In this document: positions 19,722-27,363 of the stretch, one piece after another
Numbering within the stretch: position 1 is the stretch's first letter
How the letters are laid out: each line of letters starts with the position of its first letter
Source: Luteolibacter flavescens
GTDB lineage: Bacteria; Verrucomicrobiota; Verrucomicrobiia; Verrucomicrobiales; Akkermansiaceae
NCBI RefSeq assembly: GCF_025950085.1
Contig: NZ_JAPDDS010000015.1
Coordinates: forward strand, 62,001-126,000
Length of the DNA stretch: 64,000 nt
Reading direction: 5' to 3'
The notes under the pieces: generated by a model
Database searches by the model: none
Told to the model about the DNA's origin: nothing
What the model saw: the letters and a program-made list of their open reading frames with translations, nothing else
Made by a program: the position numbers and the translations under genes

Positions 19722-20561
19722 ATGGCCAAGCTGACCACCACCACATGCCCGCACTGCGGCGCGGAGATGGACGCCTTTCACTTCACCCGCTGGGACCGGC
19801 TGTCCCCGGGAGATCCCTCCGGCCTGGAGATATGCCCCGCGTGTGACAAGCCGCTGAATCCGGAGCGCTACGGCTGGCAGGAGGCGCTGGGGTCCGGCGT
19901 GCTGCGGCGCGAGACGGTCTCTTGGCTCGCCGTCGTGGCGGCCACGGCCACCACCATCGCCATCGTGGGCTTCGCCGCGCGGTGCCTCCACACCGGTGAC
20001 AGCACCGCCGGGTTGGTGGCGCTCGGGCTGCTGGCAGGTCTCGCCCTCTGCCTGATATGGCACCGCATGCAGCAGCCGGCGAAGCCACCCGCGCTGGTGG
20101 AGCTGGAACTTTTCCCCCACGCGACGACCGCCACGGCCCCTGCCCCGCCGCCCGAGTGGGACATGGACCCGCCGGGGGAAGGCGTCCCCGCCATCGTCCC
20201 GCAGCCGCGGGAGAGGCACCAGCCGCCGGTGGCCGCGTCCACCGCCCCGCCGCTGGGGAAGGCGCTGCCGCTGGAGGAGATCACCCGCCGCATCGCCCTC
20301 GCCTGGCTGGAGCCCCGGGGTGACCACCCCATCCGTCGACAGGTCGTCCTCGTTTCCGAAAAAATCACCCGATGGCCCCGCATGAGCGCGGAGGACGCCG
20401 ACCGGAAATTCGGCACGCCCGTGGCCGTCGGCAGCGACGGCACCCGCGCCTACGGCAGCGTCCGCGCGGACGGACGCGCCTCGCTCAGCCTGCTCGGCAA
20501 GGACGGAGCGGAGCGGGTGCTGCGGCTCTACGTGAAGTGGCGGAAGCCGCAGCTCCCCTGA
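19722..20561 (+). CDS. Zinc-ribbon membrane protein, hypothetical
   Basis: 279 residues. The N-terminus has two Cys pairs, CPHC (residues 8-11) and CPAC (38-41), forming a probable zinc ribbon. Two hydrophobic helices follow at about 66-86 (SWLAVVAATATTIAIVGFAA) and 95-112 (TAGLVALGLLAGLALCLIW), then a proline-rich linker (about 130-175) and a basic soluble end with TRRIALAWLEPRGDHPIRR and YGSVRADGRASLSLLG. The layout suggests cytoplasmic zinc ribbon and C-terminus with a membrane hairpin. Function unknown. It is divergently transcribed from the giant macroglobulin gene, sharing its 167-base regulatory region. Confidence 0.75.
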   Translation: MAKLTTTTCPHCGAEMDAFHFTRWDRLSPGDPSGLEICPACDKPLNPERYGWQEALGSGVLRRETVSWLAVVAATATTIAIVGFAARCLHTGDSTAGLVALGLLAGLALCLIWHRMQQPAKPPALVELELFPHATTATAPAPPPEWDMDPPGEGVPAIVPQPRERHQPPVAASTAPPLGKALPLEEITRRIALAWLEPRGDHPIRRQVVLVSEKITRWPRMSAEDADRKFGTPVAVGSDGTRAYGSVRADGRASLSLLGKDGAERVLRLYVKWRKPQLP

Positions 20562-20644
20562 ACCCGCGCCTCTCCTTCAGGGCGTTTCACGCAAAGTCGT
20601 AGCCTCTAGTGAGATCGGAGGTCAGTCGATGAGTCGGGCTTGGG

Positions 20645-20745
20645 ATGGAACCGCGAAAGGACGCGAAAAGGCGCGAAATCTAAAGGCAGGAAGAAAATCC
20701 CGATCCAAAAATTTCGCGGGATTTCGCGTTTTTCGCGGTTCGATC
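20645..20745. repeat. CGCGAAAAACGCGAAA element, second large copy
   Basis: Left arm from GGAACCGCGAAAGGACGCGA (20646) and right arm ending TTCGCGTTTTTCGCGGTTC (about 20739). Same family as 9744-9947 but with a short spacer, so the arms could form one long hairpin. The rest of the gap (20562-20783) holds no gene. Confidence 0.88.
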
Positions 20746-20783
20746 TTCTTGTCCCTGATGCCTACGCGGCGGCTACAGTTCCG

Positions 20784-21356
20784 CTAAAAGGGCGACACAT
20801 GCACCGGCAGGCCCGCGAGGAACGCCGGCGAGCAGCCCTTCACCCGGAACCAGTCGTCACGGAACTTCACGACCTTGATCGGATTCGCGATGATGAAGAG
20901 GATCAGCGACACGATCAGCGACACGATGCCCGTCAGGCCGAACACCGGATCCGGACCATCCTCCGCGGCAAAAAACAGGATGATCAACGCCACCGAGGCG
21001 ACGAGCAGAACGCCACCGACCGACTGCTTCCAGACGATCGCCCGCCGGACCGGAGCGGAAAGGGTGTAGGTGATCTTCGCCCTCTTCTGCACGAACAACA
21101 TTACCACGATCAACACGATCAGATTGATCAGGAGGAGAAAGAAGACCCACGGAGGGGTCCATGCGAGCGTCACCCTTTTCCGCCAAGAGCCCGCATCCGC
21201 CGGGGCATTCGTCCGCATGCAGGTCGGTGGAAGTTCCGCCCCGTCCCGGACCACGAGGAAATCACCATCGCGGAAATAATAGGCGGAGTTGAATGGATTG
21301 TATAAATCCGGCGGCGGACTGGTCTCTGCCGGGGGTGCGTAGGGATTCTCGTCCAT
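20784..21356 (-). CDS. NPYAPP membrane protein, paralogue 1
   Basis: 190 residues beginning MDENPYAPP, a start shared by many uncharacterised membrane proteins of Planctomycetes and Verrucomicrobia. After it comes YYFRDGDFLVVRDGAELPPTCMRTNAPA, in which a single Cys is conserved in all three copies here, then three to four hydrophobic helices (WVFFLLLINLIVLIVVMLFV, GVLLVASVALIILFF, VSLIVSLILFIIA) and the end FRVKGCSPAFLAGLPVH, where a second Cys is conserved. The protein probably lies in the inner membrane with both ends cytosolic. The last third is nearly identical to the copy at 22085-22681, while the start differs from both others. Tandem arrangement and lack of a known domain leave the function unknown. 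Confidence 0.85.
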   Translation of the reverse strand: MDENPYAPPAETSPPPDLYNPFNSAYYFRDGDFLVVRDGAELPPTCMRTNAPADAGSWRKRVTLAWTPPWVFFLLLINLIVLIVVMLFVQKRAKITYTLSAPVRRAIVWKQSVGGVLLVASVALIILFFAAEDGPDPVFGLTGIVSLIVSLILFIIANPIKVVKFRDDWFRVKGCSPAFLAGLPVHVSPF

Positions 21357-21412
21357 GGCAATTTGTAGGGCCGCCCTCTAACTGAACGGCACCCGCATGG
21401 CCAGAGCGTCCT

Positions 21413-22018
21413 TCAAAAGGGCGACCCATGCACCGGCAGGCTCGCGAGAAACGCCGGCGAGCAGCCCTTCAAGCGAAACCACCCGTTGCTAACCGACACG
21501 ATCCGGAGCGGGCTCGCTCTCAGGATGATCGTCACGGCAGAGATCATGATCACCACTCCGCCCAAGCCAACGATCCACCAGGGATCGCCAGAGAAATTCC
21601 TTTGCATGGGGCTGACGAATGCCGCGATCAGGACGATGCCGACGAGGAAAAGGAAACTCCCCGCCGCCCGCTTCCTCAAGACGACGGCACGGGACTCCGC
21701 ACTGAGCGAGTAGGTGACCCTCACCGTATTCGCGACGATCCTCATCACGATCAGGATCGCAATCGCGGCAAGGAATGAATTCATGATGAAGGCGGCCAGC
21801 GGAATCAGGTAGGTCCACCGGGGTGCCCAGCGCATGGCCACCTTTCCCCGCCACGAGGTCCCGGTCTCCGGGGCATTCGTCCGCACGCAGACCGGCGGCA
21901 GCTCCGCCCCATTGCGGACCACGAGAAATTCACCGTCGCGAAAATAGAGGGCATCCCCGGCCACCGGCGGTGTCAGGGAGCCATCTTCAAACGGGGGCGC
22001 ATACGGATTCTCTTCCAT
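21413..22018 (-). CDS. NPYAPP membrane protein, paralogue 2 (diverged)
   Basis: 201 residues from the ATG at 22018 (MEENPYAPPFEDG); the frame begins at 22039 but the NPYAPP start is favoured. It shares LYFRDGEFLVVRNGAELPPVC and RTNAPETGTSW with its neighbours and ends WFRLKGCSPAFLASLPVHGS. The membrane part differs: AFIMNSFLAAIAILIVMRIV, FLFLVGIVLIAAFVS and WWIVGLGGVVIMISAV. Of the three paralogues it is the most diverged in the second half, although its N-terminus is close to paralogue 3. Confidence 0.85.
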   Translation of the reverse strand: MEENPYAPPFEDGSLTPPVAGDALYFRDGEFLVVRNGAELPPVCVRTNAPETGTSWRGKVAMRWAPRWTYLIPLAAFIMNSFLAAIAILIVMRIVANTVRVTYSLSAESRAVVLRKRAAGSFLFLVGIVLIAAFVSPMQRNFSGDPWWIVGLGGVVIMISAVTIILRASPLRIVSVSNGWFRLKGCSPAFLASLPVHGSPF

Positions 22019-22084
22019 GACAACTTGCCGGGCTGCCATCTAACCGACCGGCACCCGCATAGCCAGAGCGTCCTTCAGTCGTCG

Positions 22085-22681
22085 TCAGAATGGCGACCGA
22101 TGCACTGGCAGGCTCGCGAGGAACTCCGGCGAGCAGCCCTTCACCCGGAACCAGTCGTCACGGAACTTCACGACCTTGATCGGATTCGCGATGATTAAAA
22201 GGATCAGCGAGACGACCAGCGACACGATGCCCGTCACGCCGAACACCGGATCCGGACCATCCTCCGCGGCAAAAAACAGGATGATCAACGCCACGGCGGC
22301 AACGAGCAGAACGCCACCGGCCGACTGCTTCCAGACGATCGCCCGCCGGACCGGGGCCGAAAGGGTGTAGGTGATCTTCGCCCTCTTCTGCACGAACCAC
22401 ATCACCACGAGAAACACGATCAGTTTGATCAGGATGAAAGTGGAAACCCACGAAGGGATCAGCATGATAAGGAAAACCCACGGAGGGGTCCATGCGATCC
22501 TCACCCTTTTCCGCCATGAGTCCGCATCCGCCGGGGCATTTGATCGCATGCAAACCGGTGGCAGTTCCGCCCCGTCCCGGACCACGAGAAATTCACCGTC
22601 CCGGAAATAGAGGGCATCCCCGGCCAGCGGCGGTGCCAGCGAGCCATCCTCAACCGGGGGCGCATACGGATTCTCTTCCAT
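22085..22681 (-). CDS. NPYAPP membrane protein, paralogue 3 (mosaic)
   Basis: 198 residues from the ATG at 22681. Its first 55 residues (MEENPYAPPVEDGSLAPP, ALYFRDGEFLVVRDGAEL) follow paralogue 2, whereas from about residue 90 onward (FVQKRAKITYTLSAPVRRA, AAEDGPDPVFGVTG, ANPIKVVKFRDDWFRVKG) it is almost identical to paralogue 1. It therefore looks like a gene-conversion mosaic. It has an additional hydrophobic stretch VFLIMLIPSWVSTFILIKLI. Four probable helices. It ends next to repeat-like flanks shared with its neighbours. Confidence 0.85.
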   Translation of the reverse strand: MEENPYAPPVEDGSLAPPLAGDALYFRDGEFLVVRDGAELPPVCMRSNAPADADSWRKRVRIAWTPPWVFLIMLIPSWVSTFILIKLIVFLVVMWFVQKRAKITYTLSAPVRRAIVWKQSAGGVLLVAAVALIILFFAAEDGPDPVFGVTGIVSLVVSLILLIIANPIKVVKFRDDWFRVKGCSPEFLASLPVHRSPF

Positions 22682-22714
22682 GACAACTTGCCGGGCTGCC
22701 ACCTGATTCACAGG

Positions 22715-24049
22715 TCAATTCTTCACCAGTGTTTCCTCGCCCTCGCTGCGGGCGACGAGGACGGCCACGCAGGTATCGCCGAAGACATTCACCGCGGTGC
22801 GGCTCATGTCGAGGAAGCGGTCCACGGCGAGCAGCACGCCCATGGCTGCCTCCGCTCCCTGGATGCCGGAGTTCTTCAAGATGAGCAGGATGGCCACCAG
22901 GCTGGCGTGCGGCACCCCCGCGATGCCCACGCTGGTGAGCAGCGCGGCCAGCACCACGAAGAACATCTCCGCAAAGCCCATGTGCACTCCCATGACCTGC
23001 GCGACGAACATCACCGCCACGCACTCGTAGAGCGCCGTGCCGTCCGTATTGATCGACGTGCCGATGGGCAGCGTGAAGGACGTCACGCGCGAGGAGACGC
23101 CCACGCGATCCCTCACCGACTCCATCGTCAGCGGCAGCGTGGCGGCGGAGGAGGCCGTGGAGAAGGCCATGATGAGCGCCTGCTTCACCGCGGAGAAATG
23201 CCGCATCGGATTCACCCGCGCCACCAGCATCAGCACCAGCGGCATGGTGACGAAGAGGTGCAGCCCCAGCGCCAGCAGCACGGTCACGACGTACTTCCCG
23301 AGATTTGCAAACAGCCCGAAGCCCGTGGAATAGATGACCGGCAGGATGAGCGCATAGACGCCGATGGGCGCGAAGGCCATGATCCAGTGGACGATGGTGC
23401 CCACCGCCTCCGAGGCCGCGACGAAGAACTCGCGCAGGGACTTCCCCTGCTGCTCCGGCAGCTTCGTCACGGCCGCGGCAAAGAGCAGGCTGAAGATCAG
23501 CACGCCCAGCACCGACTCATTCGATGCGGCGGCGGCGAAGATATTCTCCGGCAGCATCGAGCGGAAGATCCCCGAGATGCTCTCCCAGATGCCCTTGCCC
23601 TCCGGCACGCTACCGGATGCCGCGGCGATCTTTTCCATGTCCGCCGGATTCACGCCGGTCCCCTGCGCGAAGGCATTCCGGATCGACTCATTCGGCTGGC
23701 CGTCCGTCAGGCCCGGCGCGATGACGCTGACGAGCACGAGGCCGAGCAGGATGGCGAGCAAGCCGGTGCCCATGTAGAAGCCGATCGTCTTCAGCCCCAG
23801 CCGGCCAAAGCCCTGCGCGTCCTTCAGCCCCGCGATGCCGCCGACCACCGAGGTGACGATGAGCGGGATGATGATCATCTTCAGCGCCCGCAGGAAGAGA
23901 TCCCCCACCAGCTTGCAGCCCTCCAGCGCCGCATTCACGAAGGACGACTCCGAGGCCTCGCCGAAGATGCCGCGGAAGCTGGCAGCGGTGAGCGTGGCGA
24001 GGAGCAGCGCGGCAAGGATCTGCCAGTGGAGGGCGAGGCGGTTTTTCAT
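22715..24049 (-). CDS. Dicarboxylate/amino acid:cation symporter (DAACS family)
   Basis: 444 residues from the ATG at 24049 (MKNRLALHWQILAALLLATL); the frame reaches 24094 but this start matches the family. Secondary transporters of this family (GltP, DctA) import glutamate, aspartate or C4-dicarboxylates with protons or sodium ions. Family hallmarks: serine-rich re-entrant loop AFSTASSAATLPLTMESV, the second-loop motif GTSINTDGTALYECVAVMF (a variant of NMDGTA), and VDRFLDMSRTAVNVFGDTCV in the last helices. About eight helices. A conventional, complete gene. It is followed by NPYAPP paralogues and preceded by a toxin-antitoxin pair. The exact substrate cannot be read. Confidence 0.93.
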   Translation of the reverse strand: MKNRLALHWQILAALLLATLTAASFRGIFGEASESSFVNAALEGCKLVGDLFLRALKMIIIPLIVTSVVGGIAGLKDAQGFGRLGLKTIGFYMGTGLLAILLGLVLVSVIAPGLTDGQPNESIRNAFAQGTGVNPADMEKIAAASGSVPEGKGIWESISGIFRSMLPENIFAAAASNESVLGVLIFSLLFAAAVTKLPEQQGKSLREFFVAASEAVGTIVHWIMAFAPIGVYALILPVIYSTGFGLFANLGKYVVTVLLALGLHLFVTMPLVLMLVARVNPMRHFSAVKQALIMAFSTASSAATLPLTMESVRDRVGVSSRVTSFTLPIGTSINTDGTALYECVAVMFVAQVMGVHMGFAEMFFVVLAALLTSVGIAGVPHASLVAILLILKNSGIQGAEAAMGVLLAVDRFLDMSRTAVNVFGDTCVAVLVARSEGEETLVKN

Positions 24050-24173
24050 CAGGGCAAGCAGGAAAATGGGGTGCGTGGCGGACTGCGCGAGCACGCCGGG
24101 TACCGGTTACACAAGGGACTGCCGGATGGCGGGGCAAGCATCATCGCCCCCGCGGTCGCTCCGCTCCGCCGCC

Positions 24174-24629
24174 TCACACCGGCACGGCCATCCCCTCCGC
24201 CTCCGCCAGCCGCCGCTGGTTCGCATCGAAGGTGAGGAATTCCGCCGCGCCCAGGTGCAGCGCCGTGGCCACGTGGAGGATGTCATTCAGCCGGTGCCCG
24301 CCCGCCGCCGTGTGCTTCGCGCTCAGCGACTCCGCCAGGCGATGCACGTCCGCCCAATCCACCGCCGTCACCTCCAGGATGCCGGTGGAAAGGTCCGCCT
24401 GCAGGTCGCGCAGCATCCGCGTGGCCTCGGCAGGCGGGTAGCCCTTGCTGCGGTCCAGCGAAAAGAGCCGCCCCTGGAACCGCACCGACTGGCGGAACTC
24501 CAGGAGGAGGTAGGAGGACGCGGCCAAAGGCCCGGAACGCGCCAGCATCCACGCGTCCGCCCGGTCCGAATTGTCCTGCGTGCGGTAGATCGCGCACAGG
24601 AAAGAGGTATCGGGGAAGGCGCTCATCAT
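24174..24629 (-). CDS. PIN-domain ribonuclease toxin (VapC-like)
   Basis: 151 residues. The PIN-fold acidic residues that bind magnesium are visible: Asp7 (FPDTSFLCAIY), Glu44 (LLLEFRQ), Asp116 (LNDILHVATAL) and Asp135 (FLTFDANQ). PIN toxins cleave tRNA or rRNA and are held inactive by a small antitoxin. Start ATG at 24629 overlaps the antitoxin stop by four bases, showing coupling. Complete, no sign of decay. The partner is the upstream 84-residue protein. Confidence 0.93.
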   Translation of the reverse strand: MMSAFPDTSFLCAIYRTQDNSDRADAWMLARSGPLAASSYLLLEFRQSVRFQGRLFSLDRSKGYPPAEATRMLRDLQADLSTGILEVTAVDWADVHRLAESLSAKHTAAGGHRLNDILHVATALHLGAAEFLTFDANQRRLAEAEGMAVPV

Positions 24630-24880
24630 CCGCGGTCGCCCAGCTCCTCCTCACGCATCGCCTTCACCTCCTCCTCGGTGAAGACGCGGTCGCCCCAGAT
24701 CGCACGACGCCTCGCCGCGAAATCCGGCATCTGGATCTTCTTCCCCTCCACCGGCTTCACCGGTTTAAGCACCGCGATCGGCTCGCCGCGGCGCTCGATC
24801 TGGATTTCCTCCCCCTCGCCCAGCCACGCCTCGAGCTTCGCAAAGTCATTCCGCAGATCACGGACGGTCGCCGTCTTCAT
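24626..24880 (-). CDS. Phd/YefM-type antitoxin
   Basis: 84 residues from the ATG at 24880 (MKTATVRDLRNDFAKLEAWL); upstream frame to 24901 overlaps the operator and is unlikely. The N-terminus has the DNA-binding Phd/YefM pattern of MKTATVRDLRN...GEEIQIERRGEPIAVLKPVKP. The C-terminal half is rich in charges (RRRAIWGDRVFTEEEVKAMREEE) and presumably occupies the toxin active site. It lies first in the module, as usual. A 9-bp palindrome overlaps its start codon and probably mediates auto-repression. Confidence 0.9.
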   Translation of the reverse strand: MKTATVRDLRNDFAKLEAWLGEGEEIQIERRGEPIAVLKPVKPVEGKKIQMPDFAARRRAIWGDRVFTEEEVKAMREEELGDRG

Positions 24881-24901
24881 GTGGACAAAATATGTCCACA
24901 T
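24879..24901. promoter_or_regulatory. Operator palindrome of the toxin-antitoxin module
   Basis: Perfect inverted repeat ATGTGGACA (24879-24887), AAATA spacer, TGTCCACAT (24893-24901), overlapping the antitoxin start codon. This is a standard place for Phd/YefM autoregulation. Confidence 0.8.
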
Positions 24902-24934
24902 CGCTCCGAGATCAAGCTCGCTTCGTTCTTATCG

Positions 24935-25023
24935 ACAACGAAAAGGACGAAATAGACGAAAAGGAAGAAACTGGCGATAGGCCCTACCTTTCTTTCGCGG
25001 AATTTCGCCCCTTTCGTTGTCCC
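24935..25023. repeat. GACAACGAAA inverted repeat, diverged member of the CGCGAAA family
   Basis: Arms GACAACGAAAAGGACGAAAT (from 24935) and the reverse-complement-like TTTCGCCCCTTTCGTTGTC (to 25021). The inner AATTTCGC words tie it to the elements at 9744 and 20645. The remaining bases to 25073 contain TTGGCACTTGGCACTTCCC, another dispersed word (see 33988). Confidence 0.75.
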
Positions 25024-25073
25024 AAAGACTTCCACCGTCCCCCCACCGCGTCTTGGCACTTGGCACTTCCCGC

Positions 25074-26093
25074 ATGGAACTTACCTTCCCCCTCGTGCTC
25101 CCTTGGTTCCAAAACGGCGCTTTCCCCCTCTACCTCGCCCCCATGGCCGGGGTGACGGACCTGGTCTTCCGCCAGATCTGCAAGGAACTCGGCGCGGACG
25201 TCATGGTCACCGAATTCGTCTCCGCCGAGGGCATCATGCAGGCCGACGAGCGCACGCGGAAGTACACCGAATTCACCGACGAGCAGCGCCCCGTGGGCGT
25301 GCAGCTCTTCGGCGGCGATGGCGAGCGCATGGGCGAGGCCGCGAAGAAAATCATCGGCTGGAAGCAGCCCGACTTCATCGACATCAACTTCGGCTGCCCC
25401 GTGAACAAGGTCGTCGCCAAGAACGGCGGCTCCTCCCTGCTCAAGGACTGCCCCACCCTCGCCTCCGTCGCCTCCGGCGTGAAAAAGGGCGTCGCGGGAG
25501 AAGTCCCCGTCACCGCGAAGATGCGCATCGGCTGGGACGACAAGACCATCAATGCCGTGGAAGTCTGCCGCATCCTCGAGGACTGCGGCATGGAAGCCAT
25601 CGCCGTCCACGGCCGCACCCGCTCCCAGGGCTACTCCGGCGAGGCGAATTGGGACGTCATCCACGCATGCGCCCAGGCCGTGAAGATCCCCGTCATCGGG
25701 AATGGCGACATCTCCACCGGTGCCGACCTGGAGCGGCGGAAGCGCGAGACCGCCGTCTCCGGCGTCATGATCGGCCGCGCCGCCATGCAGAATCCCTGGG
25801 TCTTCCGCGAGGCAAAGCACTACCTCCAGACCGGCCAGGCCCTCCCGCCCGTGCCCCTCGAGGACCGCTGGGCGCTCGTCCTCAGGCACTGCCGCCTCGC
25901 CGTCAGCAGCGCCCGCTACGGCGCCGAGAAGCACGCCATGATGTCCATGCGCGCCCGCCTCATGGCCTACTGCAAGGGCTTCCCCGGGGCAAAGGAGCTG
26001 CGCCAGCGCCTCGCCCAGGTGCAATCCGTCGCCGAGGTGGAAGACATTGCCGCTCTGTCACTCGCCACCGCTGCAGATATGGCGTCCGCCTGA
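25074..26093 (+). CDS. dus: tRNA-dihydrouridine synthase (DusB-like)
   Basis: 339 residues from the ATG at 25074; the open frame begins at a TTG (25017) inside a repeat and is rejected. The TIM-barrel flavoenzyme reduces uridines in the D-loop of tRNA with NADPH and FMN. Signature residues: LAPMAGVTDLVFRQICKELG at the start, DINFGCPVNKVVAKNGGSSLL with the catalytic Cys, VTAKMRIGWD, IAVHGRTRSQGYSG, and VIGNGDISTGADLE with SGVMIGRAAMQNPWVF for FMN-phosphate binding. The layout and length match DusB-type proteins. Not in an obvious operon. One of four RNA-modification genes in this window. Confidence 0.95.
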   Translation: MELTFPLVLPWFQNGAFPLYLAPMAGVTDLVFRQICKELGADVMVTEFVSAEGIMQADERTRKYTEFTDEQRPVGVQLFGGDGERMGEAAKKIIGWKQPDFIDINFGCPVNKVVAKNGGSSLLKDCPTLASVASGVKKGVAGEVPVTAKMRIGWDDKTINAVEVCRILEDCGMEAIAVHGRTRSQGYSGEANWDVIHACAQAVKIPVIGNGDISTGADLERRKRETAVSGVMIGRAAMQNPWVFREAKHYLQTGQALPPVPLEDRWALVLRHCRLAVSSARYGAEKHAMMSMRARLMAYCKGFPGAKELRQRLAQVQSVAEVEDIAALSLATAADMASA

Positions 26094-26145
26094 GTGATTA
26101 CAATTTCGCATTTGCACCACGCGCGCACCTGCTAGCGTCACGCGC

Positions 26146-26646
26146 ATGGAAAGCCACGAAGTGCTTCGCAACGCGTTCGCAAAGACCAGCCCCAAGGCCG
26201 TCGCAGCGGACCTCGGCATCTCCCTCTCGCTGGTATACAAGTGGGCGGAGAAGCAGAGCGAGGACGGCAGCGGCAGCCGCAATCCCCTCGACCGCCTGAT
26301 GAAGATCATCGAGCTCAGCGGCGACCTCCGCATCGTCGAGTGGCTCTGCCAGCAGACCGGCGGCTACTTCGTGCGGAATCCCCAGAGCTCCTGCGAAAAG
26401 GGCTTCCAGGTCCTCCCCGCGACCAATGAGATCGTCGGCCAGTTTTCCGTGCTCCTCCAGCAGATCTCCACCGCCGCCCTCGACCACTCCATCAACAAGG
26501 ACGAGGCCCGCGAGATCCGCGAATGCTGGGACAAGCTCAAGAGCTACGCCGAAGGCTTCGTCCGCTGCTGCGAGGAAGGCGACTACGACCAGCTCATCCA
26601 CATCCCCAAGCCCTCCGAAGGGCCGTCGCGGTATCAGGTGAAGTGA
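26146..26646 (+). CDS. CII-like DNA-binding protein, host-encoded
   Basis: 166 residues. A helix-turn-helix in residues 15-35 (SPKAVAADLGISLSLVYKW) is followed by NPLDRLMKIIELSGDLRIVEWLCQQTGGYFV, the pattern of phage regulatory protein CII-like proteins (PF06892). In this phylum such genes are chromosomal and widespread, not part of an evident prophage here. The C-terminal half (residues 85-150) is helical and acidic and probably oligomerises. No phage neighbours are seen. Its target genes are unknown. Confidence 0.75.
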   Translation: MESHEVLRNAFAKTSPKAVAADLGISLSLVYKWAEKQSEDGSGSRNPLDRLMKIIELSGDLRIVEWLCQQTGGYFVRNPQSSCEKGFQVLPATNEIVGQFSVLLQQISTAALDHSINKDEAREIRECWDKLKSYAEGFVRCCEEGDYDQLIHIPKPSEGPSRYQVK

Positions 26647-26680
26647 GGCCCGGGACGGGTGATCCGTGATCGATCCCAAC

Positions 26681-26710
26681 TGGGAACGCGGAATTCATTC
26701 CGCCCGAGTC
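26681..26710. repeat. GCGGAATTCATTCCGC dispersed palindrome
   Basis: TGGGAACGCGGAATTCATTC followed by CGCCCGAGTC; the stem GCGGAAT/ATTCCGC is at 26688-26703. A match lies at 46144-46176, and an inverted version at about 46509-46552. A 69-residue open frame across it is an artefact of the repeat. Confidence 0.85.
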
Positions 26711-26909
26711 ATCCCTCCCAAGCCCGCCCCACCCGAGGCCATCGTGGTCCGCATCGCTCCGCGTGCGGCCAAAGCAGTTCTGCAAGCAGACTTCACCCCC
26801 AGCCCCCGCTGGGAGCGCGTGCCACCGACTCGCTTAGCGGAAGCCGACGGCCATAAGCTAAGCGACGAACTCTGAGGTCCTGGACGGACTCGGACTGAAG
26901 GCATCCGCT

Positions 26910-27055
26910 GCGGGCGGGGGAGGCCACCCCCGCCCGCATTCTCCCGGAGCGTTGGCGAAGGAAGCACAAAGGGGTGCTTCCGGCGATCCGCCGCGGGTGA
27001 CTTCCTCCGACGAGCTTTGTAAGGGCCCATTCTCGGAAGCCACCCGCGGCGGATC
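26910..27055. other. Structured non-coding region with nested hairpins
   Basis: The 700 bases between 26647 and 27348 hold no credible gene. Within it are GCGGGCGGGGG/CCCCCGCCCGC (26910-26937), GAAGCA/TGCTTC (26960-26980) and a 15-bp perfect inverted repeat GATCCGCCGCGGGTG/CACCCGCGGCGGATC (26985-26999 and 27041-27055) separated by 41 bases. Could be a mobile repeat or an RNA; no T-run follows. Confidence 0.55.
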
Positions 27056-27363
27056 AGGGGTTTTGGGGTGGCATTTCTGAACATACAGGACGGATGGCGA
27101 AGCGACCAAATACGCACGCCTCTCGGATATCCCGTGCGAGCGGCTTCTACCTTTGCTTCGCCGGTCTTTCCAAGCGGGCCAGTGGCCGCGCGCTCCCAGG
27201 ATCACCGGATCTAGATGGACCGTGCATCCTTGTCCCGGCAGCCCCTCCGGACCTCAGCCGGAGGCGTCACCACCCGACCCCATCGGCAAAGCAGAACCCT
27301 CTCCAAAAGTCTCATTGCATAACTCCGACCCATCCTCTCCACTCGCGGATGACACCTCCCGTC

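Noticed and set aside
25017-25073. N-terminal extension of the dus gene from a TTG
   Set aside because: The added 19 residues fall in repeat sequence and the family starts at about the ATG at 25074.
26666-26875. A 69-residue plus-strand open frame
   Set aside because: Its first part is the dispersed GCGGAATTCATTCCGC repeat also found at 46144; it is not a gene.
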